A stretch of 58,854 nucleotides of DNA from RGIG7213 sp045124505 (GTDB lineage Bacteria; Bacillota; Clostridia; Oscillospirales; CAG-272). The stretch's first letter is position 1, and each line of letters begins with the position of its first letter. The position numbers and the translations under genes were made by a program. Shown here in pieces: positions 51,320 through 58,854 of the stretch. Where the stretch lies: contig JBGVLZ010000055.1 in NCBI GenBank assembly GCA_045124505.1, positions 1-58,854 of the forward strand, in the 5' to 3' direction. A model generated the notes under the pieces. The model made no database searches and was not told the DNA's origin. It was given only the letters and a program-made list of their open reading frames with translations.

Positions 51320-53860
51320 TTAATGGATCGTACAAAGTGAATTTGCGGCTTTTTTATTTGTCTTTGAAATTCCGATATATCTTCCTGATTTTATTGTATT
51401 CTGGAATACAGGATATCTGTCAGATGAATACGGCTGTGATGTGCCGAGAGGTCTGTAGATATACTGTGCATCCGTTACATATGTGAAAACAGGGAATGAT
51501 CTCGATGTTTCCAAAACAAGTGCTTGTTTTATTTTGTTGGGGCACGAGGCTTTTGCAATACACTTGCAATCAGCACAGAAATCTACAAGTACGTGTTTGT
51601 TACAGTAGCTTTCAGGCTGAGTGCCGGGTGCAAAATAAACCTCTTCGCACTGGTCATGTCTTGGGTCAAGTCCGCATGTTTCAGGATTGTATAACATTCC
51701 TGAGCTTGCACATATTTCAACTTTAACGACATCTTCCTCGTCATACAAGGTGTTTTCCTTGATGCTGCCGTCTTCAAGTCCATTGATTATATTTTCATGA
51801 AGCTTCATCATAACATTGTCAAAAATATAAACGGGAGCAAATACTCTGAAAACAGGAAGTGTCTTGGGATCTTCAAAGCCGTACCAGACAGCACCGACAT
51901 AATACGGTGTATATCCGCAGAACCATTTATCGTACTCATACATCGAAGTACCTGTTTTTCCTGCAACCGGAACGTGATTTTTAAGTTCTATTGCTTTATC
52001 GTTTGCAACAGCTTCAAGCATTTTTGTCATCGCATCAACAGTTTCCTTGCTGAATACAGATGTGCTTTCCTGCTTGTTGTTTATTACAACATTTCCGTCA
52101 GCATCCGTAATGAGCGAATATGTGCGTGATTCGTTATGAATACCGCCGTTTGTAAATGTTGTATAAGCGCTTGCCATTTCACGAACCGTAACACCGACTG
52201 TCGTAGCACCCATTGCAAGCGGTGCCTGGCTAAGGTCGGTCATCTCAGCACCGGACGAAGTTACAAATTTTTCCTCAAGATTTTTAAGGCCGAGCTTCTG
52301 GGTAAATTCATACGATCTTTCAATTCCGACAAGATCAAGCACGCGGACCGCTGTTGTGTTAAGTGAAACTCTTACGGCATATGCAACAGTTTTAAGCCCT
52401 TCGTAAGTTTTGTTTGTATTCTTGGGCCAGTCATTGTAATTCTTATCAAATGAATAAGGAATATCGTCAACTACAGTTCCGGGAGTGACAAGCCCCAGCT
52501 CAAGCGCAGGACCGTATACCGAAAGCGGTTTAATTGATGAACCCGGTGAACGTCTTGTCTGAGTTGCGTAATTAAGCCCTCTGTTAAGGAGCTTTTCTCC
52601 GCGTCCGCCGACGATTCCGAGACAGTCGCCCTTCAAGTCGCATACGACCATCGATGCTTGCGGCTTGATTATAAGACTGTGGTCAGTCGTCGGAAAGGTG
52701 TTTTCATTAAGAAAAGCCTTTTCCATGATTTCCTGAACCTCGGGATCCATGCACAAATATATGTTAAAACCGCCTGAATAAAGCATATTGGAAGCAATTT
52801 CACGTCCGACACCCTTTTCTTCCATCAGATCTGTAATGATATCTTCAATTGCGGCATCGACATAATATGAGCTTACCTTGGTTGAATTGTTTGTCTGTTC
52901 TTTCTGAAGGTTGATCACAAGTTCTGCATCAAACGCTTCATCAAATTCACGCTGATTTATAAGACCGTACTGGAACATTGTTTTCAACACGGTATTACGT
53001 CTGTCCGTGTTGTTTTCGGGATTCTGTACAGGGTCAAATTTTGTGGGATATTTCGTAATAGAAGCAAGTGCTGCACATTCAACGAGTGACAGTTCGGAAA
53101 CTTCTTTGCCGAAATATGTGTATGCAGCAGTTTTAACGCCTGAACAACCCTGTGAAAGATAAATAGTATTCAGATATAACTCAAGTATCTCATCCTTGCT
53201 CATATTCTTTTCAAGATACAGAGCACGGAATATTTCCTGAACCTTTCGCTGAATAGTTACCTCATCTTCACCTGTAAGGTTTTTGATGAGCTGCTGCGTT
53301 ATTGTTGAACCGCCGAATGAGCTTCCCGATGGAACAAAGAAATTTTTGACCGCACCGAGCGTTCTGTACCAGTCAACACCGCTGTGATCACGGAATCTGT
53401 GATCCTCAATAGCTATAAAAGCATCTTTCAGATCGTCGGGAATTTCGTTTATCGAAACCCAAATTCTGTTTTCAGAACCGTGTATACGCTCATTTTCGAG
53501 TTCAACAGGTTCACCTGCTTCGTTGTAATAATAAAATTTAGATGTGGCATTTTGTTCCGTTTTAAGACTGTTTACATCTATTTCCGGATCGATATTCGAT
53601 TTAAGATAGAATATAAACACAGTACCCGAAACGATACCTGTTATAAGACAAACGAGCAATATCGTTGCGATTATGTTGAACAAATACGAAACAACACGTG
53701 CGATGACACCGAATATTATTGAAAAGCTTTTCTTGATTGCTTTTTTCCAGCTGACTTCCTGTCCGAGATCACGGTAATGCTGTTCATATCCTTCTTTTTT
53801 TGCTTTTATAAAGCTATAGATCTTTTTAAAAAATCCGACAACTGCGGACTTTGTTTTCAA
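51320..53860 (-). CDS. Class A penicillin-binding protein (PBP1A-like)
   Basis: A bifunctional peptidoglycan synthase of about 846 residues: a basic cytoplasmic N-terminus, one membrane segment, a GT51 glycosyltransferase domain (AIEDHRFRDHSGVDWYR; GGSTITQQLIKNLTG) and a transpeptidase domain with SPGSSIKPLSVYGPAL (SxxK), SLN (VSLNTTAVR) and AGKTGTS. The C-terminal ~110 residues are cysteine-rich (ICASSGMLYNPETCGLDPRHD in outline; YCNKHVLVDFCADCKCIAK), as in other clostridial PBP1A. I prefer TTG 53860, seven bases after AAGGA; the GTG at 53884 overlaps its own ribosome-site candidate. Confidence 0.93.
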   Translation of the reverse strand: MKTKSAVVGFFKKIYSFIKAKKEGYEQHYRDLGQEVSWKKAIKKSFSIIFGVIARVVSYLFNIIATILLVCLITGIVSGTVFIFYLKSNIDPEIDVNSLKTEQNATSKFYYYNEAGEPVELENERIHGSENRIWVSINEIPDDLKDAFIAIEDHRFRDHSGVDWYRTLGAVKNFFVPSGSSFGGSTITQQLIKNLTGEDEVTIQRKVQEIFRALYLEKNMSKDEILELYLNTIYLSQGCSGVKTAAYTYFGKEVSELSLVECAALASITKYPTKFDPVQNPENNTDRRNTVLKTMFQYGLINQREFDEAFDAELVINLQKEQTNNSTKVSSYYVDAAIEDIITDLMEEKGVGREIASNMLYSGGFNIYLCMDPEVQEIMEKAFLNENTFPTTDHSLIIKPQASMVVCDLKGDCLGIVGGRGEKLLNRGLNYATQTRRSPGSSIKPLSVYGPALELGLVTPGTVVDDIPYSFDKNYNDWPKNTNKTYEGLKTVAYAVRVSLNTTAVRVLDLVGIERSYEFTQKLGLKNLEEKFVTSSGAEMTDLSQAPLAMGATTVGVTVREMASAYTTFTNGGIHNESRTYSLITDADGNVVINNKQESTSVFSKETVDAMTKMLEAVANDKAIELKNHVPVAGKTGTSMYEYDKWFCGYTPYYVGAVWYGFEDPKTLPVFRVFAPVYIFDNVMMKLHENIINGLEDGSIKENTLYDEEDVVKVEICASSGMLYNPETCGLDPRHDQCEEVYFAPGTQPESYCNKHVLVDFCADCKCIAKASCPNKIKQALVLETSRSFPVFTYVTDAQYIYRPLGTSQPYSSDRYPVFQNTIKSGRYIGISKTNKKAANSLCTIH

Positions 53861-53979
53861 AAGAAAATCCTTAATTTGAAACACCTCTTAAGAGAATAAT
53901 ATACAACAATATTTTTATCATTATGTAAGCGGAATTTCAAGGGATGAATTTAAATTTATTGTTAAAACATATATATTTC

Positions 53980-54261
53980 TCATTTTCGTTTTTTTGCTTT
54001 CTCACAGCGCTTATACATATCATTGACTTTAACGAGAATGATATCATCTCCGATACGCTCTATACATTCCCACGGTATCAGAATATCGTCACCCTTGCTT
54101 ATACCCAAAAAATTACATTCGCCGGGGACGATTATAGATATAAGCTTTCCCTGAACGATATCTATCTGACCGTCTACTACAAATCCAAGCCGCCTACCGT
54201 CTGAAATATTTATAACTTCCTTATTTTTCATCGCATCAAGCGTGGTTATACAGTAATCCAT
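53980..54261 (-). CDS. YlmC/YmxH family sporulation protein (PRC-barrel)
   Basis: The 93-residue protein is a PRC-barrel with the YlmC/YmxH pattern: VINISDGRRLGFVVDGQID, IIVPGECNFLGISKGDDILIPWECIERIG in outline, IILVKV. These small proteins are widespread in spore formers; their molecular role is not clear to me. GGGGGT precedes the ATG by three bases. Confidence 0.88.
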   Translation of the reverse strand: MDYCITTLDAMKNKEVINISDGRRLGFVVDGQIDIVQGKLISIIVPGECNFLGISKGDDILIPWECIERIGDDIILVKVNDMYKRCEKAKKRK

Positions 54262-54430
54262 AATACCCCCTGTTTTGTTCCTTCTGTGAAATCTTATGCC
54301 GATAATAGATAAAATAGGCAGTGTTTGATAAAAATTAACAATTACAAGAGGATAATTTTTTATATGTGCATCACAAATTAAGAAATCAGTGATAGTATAT
54401 TAGTTAATTATTTATTGGGAGATTTTACAA

Positions 54431-55879
54431 ATGCACGGTAAATGTGTTTATAGATCCATTATTACATTTATTTGTCTGTCGTTTTTTATATCAGCTGTAT
54501 CATGTTCAAAAAGTACTGTAAATTTTGAAACAGAAAGTTTTGTAACAACGGATACCCGCACAGAAGAAACGCAGACGTTTTTACCTGATACATCAGTTGA
54601 AACAATAATACCGGAAAGCGATACAAGCGCAGATACAGATGCGCCTTTAGAGGAAGAAACAGAAATAACAGAGATTCCAGTTATCAATATATTCGCAGAT
54701 GACAAAGAAGCTGTAACTTCAAAAAGCGAATACAAGCACGGAAGTATGAGTATCGTATGCGATGAAAATTCCGGCTTTGGCAATTATAATTCTGATGAAA
54801 TACGTATACAGATACGGGGCAGAGGAAACGCATCGTGGAATCACTTCCCGAAAAAATCATACAGAATAAAGCTCGATGAAAGCCGCGGTTTGCTCGGACT
54901 TAAAAAGGACCGTGACTGGGTGCTTGTTTCGAGTTATGCTGATAAAACGCTTATGCGCAATACAGTAGCGCACGAAATGGCGAAGAAGCTTACACATCTT
55001 GAATATACGCCGACACATATACCCGTGGAGGTTTATATTAACGGTGAGTATGCAGGTGTTTATACACTGGCTGAAAAAATAGAATTTGGCGGCGGAAAGC
55101 TCGAATACGATGCAGACAGCTCGATTGAAAATACCTCATATCTGCTTGAAGTAGGCTGGGATTTTAATGATGAAATGATATACGGACAAAATTATTTCGA
55201 TATTAATTATATTGAACGTATCGTCATTAAAGAGCCTGAATTTACTTCAAAATATACTCCGTCATGCAATTACATAATATTGTACATGAAAAATGCCGAA
55301 AGGGCTGTGAAAAGCCTGAAGGGGTATGAAGAATATATCGATGTTGACAGTCTTATAGATTATCTTATACTTACGGAATTTACAAACAACACGGAATGTG
55401 TTTTTTACAGAAGTCTTTACATGTACAAACCCGCAGATGAAAAACTGAAATTCGGACCTGCATGGGATTTTGACATGGCATTCGGAAACCATACATCCGA
55501 TATTACAGATTATAACGGATGGTGCAGTATAGACAATGACTTTTCATACCTCGGAAAAGAAGGAGTGACGTGGTACCATTTTCTGTTCAAGGATCCCGGC
55601 TTTACTTCTAAATTTGCCGCACGCTGGGATGAAGTAAAGGATGAGCTTTTGAAGACTGCTCTTGATACAGTGGAAAATCAGTACCGAGCTATTAAAAATG
55701 CCCAAGAAAGAAATTTTGCATTATGGGACATTTTAAATATAAAAGTAGGTGCGGGAAAGGTAGATCACCGCACCTATAACACATTCGATCTCCAAGTGGA
55801 ATATCTGCGTGATTTTATAAACAGCAGATACAGCTGGATCGATGAAAATATATCAGAATTCAGACTTCAGGGAGCGTAA
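54431..55879 (+). CDS. CotH-kinase-domain lipoprotein
   Basis: The 482-residue precursor has a lipoprotein signal (FISAVSC, Cys at about 25), a Thr/Ser/Asp/Glu-rich linker (about 30-90) and a CotH kinase domain (about 95-470). Family motifs are IQIRGRGNASWNHFPKKSY, KDRDWVLVSSYADKTLMRN and the metal-binding GPAWDFDMAFGNH. CotH kinases phosphorylate spore-coat or surface proteins; this exported, lipid-anchored form would act outside the membrane. Its 3' end overlaps the convergent gpsA by 27 bases. GGGAG precedes the ATG. Confidence 0.88.
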   Translation: MHGKCVYRSIITFICLSFFISAVSCSKSTVNFETESFVTTDTRTEETQTFLPDTSVETIIPESDTSADTDAPLEEETEITEIPVINIFADDKEAVTSKSEYKHGSMSIVCDENSGFGNYNSDEIRIQIRGRGNASWNHFPKKSYRIKLDESRGLLGLKKDRDWVLVSSYADKTLMRNTVAHEMAKKLTHLEYTPTHIPVEVYINGEYAGVYTLAEKIEFGGGKLEYDADSSIENTSYLLEVGWDFNDEMIYGQNYFDINYIERIVIKEPEFTSKYTPSCNYIILYMKNAERAVKSLKGYEEYIDVDSLIDYLILTEFTNNTECVFYRSLYMYKPADEKLKFGPAWDFDMAFGNHTSDITDYNGWCSIDNDFSYLGKEGVTWYHFLFKDPGFTSKFAARWDEVKDELLKTALDTVENQYRAIKNAQERNFALWDILNIKVGAGKVDHRTYNTFDLQVEYLRDFINSRYSWIDENISEFRLQGA

Positions 55880-56812
55880 AAAGAGATTTTTTACAGTCCT
55901 GTCAGGGTCTGCATTTTCAAACAGTATACTGTACAGCGCAGATGTTATCGGCATATCTGCGTTGTATTTTTTTGCAAGGACCATCAAGGCTTTTGTAGTT
56001 GAATAACCTTCTGCAAGATATTTGTATGGTTCCTTCTTTGCAAATGCTTCGCCGAAAGCACGGTTGTGTGAATGTACGGAGAAAAGTGTTGCTTCATAAT
56101 CTCCCACGTGTGAAAGACCGTATACAGACATTATATCTCCCCCCATTTTTTCGACAAGGCGTGATATTTCATGAGGTCCCCTCGCCATAAGCGGACCTTT
56201 GAGCGTTGAAAGGGAATAGCCGTCAAGCAGGCCTGCGCATATGCCCATGACGTTCTTACTCGCTGCTCCGATCTCTGTGCCTATAAGATCGTCAGAATGG
56301 TAAAAACGGATTATGTCAGAGGAAAAATCTCTGCACAGTCCTTCAGACAGTTCTTTGTCCGATGAAGAAATTACCATACAGCTCGGAATTTTCTTGGTGA
56401 AATTTTCAACGTGACCGGGACCTACCCATACCGCAACTCTTGATGTATAGTCAAGACGCTCTGATGCAACCTCGGAAAGACGCTTTCCGTCGGACTCTAT
56501 CAAGCCTTTCATACAAAGAACATATATTTTATTCTTCACATTAGTCTTGGCGATCTCATCAAACAGAGAAACGGTGTTTTGTGCCGCAATGGACACAATA
56601 ATAATATCACTTTTGGAAAGTGCTTTTTCAAGATCAGATGTGAATTCTACACTTTTCGGCATTGTAAGATATTCGTTACTGTAAGTTTCGGATAATTTTA
56701 TGTAGCTTTCCGAATTTTTTCTTCCGTACATGATAACATCGTGTCCGGATGTTGCAAAATACCATGCAAGGCATGATCCCCATCTTCCGCAACCTATAAC
56801 GGTTATATTCAT
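55853..56812 (-). CDS. gpsA: NAD(P)H-dependent glycerol-3-phosphate dehydrogenase (GpsA-like)
   Basis: The 319-residue protein has the Rossmann motif VIGCGRWGSCLAWYFATSGH, the catalytic-lysine region EIGAASKNVMGICAGLLDGY and the substrate block GLSHVGDYEATLFSVHSHNRAFGE. It makes sn-glycerol-3-phosphate for phospholipids. Several normally fixed residues differ (for example SHVGDYEATLFS for AGLGDLxxTxxS), so it is a divergent member and may be a second copy or have another substrate. NERD lies 18 bases upstream on the same strand. Confidence 0.82.
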   Translation of the reverse strand: MNITVIGCGRWGSCLAWYFATSGHDVIMYGRKNSESYIKLSETYSNEYLTMPKSVEFTSDLEKALSKSDIIIVSIAAQNTVSLFDEIAKTNVKNKIYVLCMKGLIESDGKRLSEVASERLDYTSRVAVWVGPGHVENFTKKIPSCMVISSSDKELSEGLCRDFSSDIIRFYHSDDLIGTEIGAASKNVMGICAGLLDGYSLSTLKGPLMARGPHEISRLVEKMGGDIMSVYGLSHVGDYEATLFSVHSHNRAFGEAFAKKEPYKYLAEGYSTTKALMVLAKKYNADMPITSALYSILFENADPDRTVKNLFLRSLKSEF

Positions 56813-56830
56813 TATTTTATACCTTTCAGA

Positions 56831-57523
56831 TCAATCTTCTACTATGTATTGTGTTTTTTTGCCATTCAGCTTCTGCATATATGCTTTTACTTCTGAATGT
56901 GTACGCTTTGAAGCATCAAAAACTTGTTTTATTTTAAACATTTCGAGTAATGTCAATGCGCTTTCATGGTTAAGCTGGCGGAGCATTATCGCAAGCTCAT
57001 CAATTCGGAAAACATTTTCCGCTTCTGCAAGAAGCTCGGCATTTTTATCCGTAAATACTACAATGTTATAAAGCGGTATGTTGTTCAAACGATTGCTTTT
57101 TAATATACTGTATACGACTTTTTTATTTGATTCATTCTTAACCGAAGGATTTTCGAATTCGATTATTTTATCGTTAAAGCTCTGAACCCATATATCCTGT
57201 TTGGAATTATCAATACGTCCTGATTTATCACATATAGAAATTACGGCAACACCGCCTTTTGTGACTACCAATGAATCAATTTTTGTATACTTTCTTATAA
57301 CACCGTTACTGTCAGTGACCGACGGGAAGAAATAACCGGTAAAAACATTCTTCCTGAAAAATTCCGAACACACAGTTTCATGAAGCAGGGCATAGCTTGA
57401 TAATTTTTTCCCCTGAATCTGTTTATATCTGTTTTTTCTGAGTAAAATACCAAGTATATAAAGCGCCCCCAAAAGGCAAGAAATTACAATTATAATGATG
57501 ATCAATACTTTTAAGAAAACCAT
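56831..57523 (-). CDS. NERD-domain membrane protein
   Basis: The 230-residue protein has an N-terminal membrane segment (about 5-27) and a NERD (nuclease-related) domain (about 45-165) with KYTKIDSLVVTKGGVAVIS and GRIDNSKQDIWVQ. The lysine normally following the beta strand (ExK) is replaced (SICDKSG), so nuclease activity is doubtful. It is probably co-transcribed with gpsA. Ribosome site AAGGAGG precedes the ATG. Confidence 0.8.
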   Translation of the reverse strand: MVFLKVLIIIIIVISCLLGALYILGILLRKNRYKQIQGKKLSSYALLHETVCSEFFRKNVFTGYFFPSVTDSNGVIRKYTKIDSLVVTKGGVAVISICDKSGRIDNSKQDIWVQSFNDKIIEFENPSVKNESNKKVVYSILKSNRLNNIPLYNIVVFTDKNAELLAEAENVFRIDELAIMLRQLNHESALTLLEMFKIKQVFDASKRTHSEVKAYMQKLNGKKTQYIVED

Positions 57524-57556
57524 CAGTATCCTCCTTACAAACTTTTAAACAGAGTC

Positions 57557-57585
57557 AGTATACCATATTATAGAGGATTTTACAA
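57557..57585 (-). promoter_or_regulatory. Promoter for the NERD-gpsA operon
   Basis: On the minus strand TTGTAA (57580-57585), 17-base spacer, TATACT (57557-57562) with an extended TG. Confidence 0.7.
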
Positions 57586-57681
57586 GATTAATTGTATTAT
57601 TTTTATAAAATTTAATTTTATATTAAAATTAAAAAATAATTTATAAATAAGCGTTGCAACAAACACGTTATAGTATTAAAA

Positions 57682-57690
57682 TGATATAAT
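57682..57690 (+). promoter_or_regulatory. Extended -10 promoter for the BMP-type lipoprotein
   Basis: TGATATAAT with -10 at 57685-57690, 26 bases before the start codon; no clear -35 box. Confidence 0.5.
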
Positions 57691-57716
57691 AAATAATACA
57701 GTTAGGGAATCATATC

Positions 57717-58778
57717 ATGAAATTAAGAAAAACATTGAAATTACTTATTCTTTCGGTACTCGCCATATCTATGCTTATACTGTCATCGTGCAGTTCCTGT
57801 GTTTCTGATAAGACCTCAACAGGAACGAAATACAACGTTATGATGATAGGCGATATTACAGCAGATGAAAATTCAACGCTTCTTCCTGATATTGCGTGGT
57901 CAGCAGTAAAGAAATATACAGAAGGTACGGATATGAAATATAAGTATTTCGCTCCTTCTGAAGTCGAAGTTATGAACAGAGTGGAAACAGATCAGGTTCA
58001 GCAAAGTGTTGCAAACCGTTTGTCGTATAATACGCAGATTGAGCTTGCTGTATCCCAGAAAACCGATGATAAAGCCATTATTGTTTTACCGGGTGAAAAA
58101 TATGCAGATGCGTACCTTGAAGGAGTTTTGAAGGATTCAAGTTACGAGAAAAAATATTCGGGAATTTGGTTTTTACTTGCCGGTGTTTCATCTGTACATC
58201 AGTCAGCGGATGCCGCAAACATCGGCACACGTTCGATCACATTGGTAATAAATGAAAATGAATACGGTCAGCTTTACGGATATACCGCCGTTAAGCTCGG
58301 TTATAAGAATATAGGTTATCTCGGATCAGACTCAGAATATTCCGCAAGCTTTAAATCGGGAATTGAAGAGGGAATGAATAAAGCTAAAACGGAGCTTTCT
58401 GTTTCGGACGTTACATTTACTGCAAATACAGATTATTCAGCTGAAAAATCAGCACGTGTTTCAAGTCTTTACAGCACTTGCGATATAGTAATCCCCGAAA
58501 ATGATGCATTCACTAAAGCGCTTAGCGAGAATGCAGGTGAAAAAGCATTTGCATCGGTAGGCGTTCAGGAATCGTCAGCTGTATTCGGATATGAATATAA
58601 CAATGCTGAACTTCAGGAAATAATTCAGAATTCATTGACAGCACTTTCTAATAAAGGCGAAAACAAAGAAGTAAAGACAACGGGATGCGCTGATGGTATA
58701 TGGACATATGTGAGTGCGGCAAATTCAGAATTCACATCCGATGATGCGGCATCATTTATGAAAACATTTGAAAAGTAA
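57717..58778 (+). CDS. BMP-type (PnrA-like) substrate-binding lipoprotein
   Basis: The 353-residue precursor has a basic n-region, hydrophobic core and lipobox (LILSSC, Cys at about 25). The rest resembles periplasmic-binding proteins of the BMP/PnrA group, which feed nucleosides to ABC transporters: YGQLYGYTAVKLGYKNIGYLG is the characteristic mid-block (in outline), with ASFKSGIEEGMNKAK. The usual N-terminal and ligand residues diverge, and no ABC genes lie within the window. It might act as a sensor or be served by a distant transporter. Terminator follows. Confidence 0.8.
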   Translation: MKLRKTLKLLILSVLAISMLILSSCSSCVSDKTSTGTKYNVMMIGDITADENSTLLPDIAWSAVKKYTEGTDMKYKYFAPSEVEVMNRVETDQVQQSVANRLSYNTQIELAVSQKTDDKAIIVLPGEKYADAYLEGVLKDSSYEKKYSGIWFLLAGVSSVHQSADAANIGTRSITLVINENEYGQLYGYTAVKLGYKNIGYLGSDSEYSASFKSGIEEGMNKAKTELSVSDVTFTANTDYSAEKSARVSSLYSTCDIVIPENDAFTKALSENAGEKAFASVGVQESSAVFGYEYNNAELQEIIQNSLTALSNKGENKEVKTTGCADGIWTYVSAANSEFTSDDAASFMKTFEK

Positions 58779-58790
58779 TTTATAAAAATT

Positions 58791-58832
58791 CTGCAGTAAG
58801 TCTTTGCAAAAGCATTACTTACTGCAGTTTTT
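58791..58832 (+). terminator. Terminator after the BMP-type lipoprotein
   Basis: A perfect 11-bp stem CTGCAGTAAGT/ACTTACTGCAG with 15-base loop, followed by TTTTT (58828-58832). Confidence 0.9.
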
Positions 58833-58854
58833 ACTTAAACAGAGAATAATCAAT

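Overview
This 58.9-kb window looks like chromosomal core DNA of a spore-forming, anaerobic member of the Clostridia, most like the Oscillospiraceae/Ruminococcaceae. It is AT-rich (by eye about 40% GC). The reasons are Firmicutes-type gene clusters (yaaO-like decarboxylase/holB/ricT; nusB/xseA/xseB/ispA/tlyA/argR/recN), sporulation genes (yunB, spoVB-like, ylmC/ymxH, cotH-like), a C-terminal type I dockerin on a secreted transglutaminase, a tetrahydrofolate riboswitch before a folT gene, a long type-2 IleS, and the absence of outer-membrane genes. I see no phage, insertion sequence, CRISPR array or rRNA.

Layout. 0-2.9 kb (minus): an MBOAT O-acyltransferase and its DHHW partner, a cell-surface polymer acylation pair. 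3.0-5.5 kb (plus): riboswitch-controlled folT, then an XRE-cupin regulator overlapping rsmE. 5.7-14.1 kb (plus): a CdaR/PucR regulator, ftsE, an unusually long ftsX, a coiled-coil M23 hydrolase, a CtpA protease, greA and lysS. FtsEX, the M23 enzyme and CtpA form a cell-wall hydrolase control module. 14.2-16.8 kb (plus): accessory genes, namely a membrane-anchored HEPN-like protein, a signal-less pectin-lyase-fold protein and a one-TM protein. 16.9-20.3 kb (minus): rlmB followed by a large degenerate P-type-ATPase-like protein. 20.5-30 kb (plus): a surface tyrosine phosphatase, ispE, decarboxylase-holB-ricT, pfkA, a dockerin-bearing transglutaminase and yunB. 30-31.3 kb (minus): a DUF1015 protein.

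31.5-48.2 kb (plus): alaS, mscL, HIT, spoVB-like, then ileS, nusB, a TsaD paralogue, xseA, xseB, ispA, tlyA, argR, recN, tyrS and a LUD protein, mostly with overlapping or nearly abutting ends. 48.2-48.6 kb: a compact block of palindromic repeats and tRNA-Arg(CCG). 48.6-54.3 kb (minus): ttcA-like, diacylglycerol kinase, a DUF4430 lipoprotein, PBP1A and ylmC/ymxH. 54.4-58.8 kb: a CotH lipoprotein, gpsA, a NERD protein and a BMP-type lipoprotein.

No single obvious new system stands out. The best candidates for something undescribed are the ~290-residue insertion in FtsX, the catalytically degenerate P-type ATPase with a ~320-residue disordered N-terminus, the HEPN-like membrane protein, the TsaD paralogue inside the nusB-xseA cluster, and the yunB start region built into an upstream terminator. 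All functions are inferred from sequence reading only; no database search was run.
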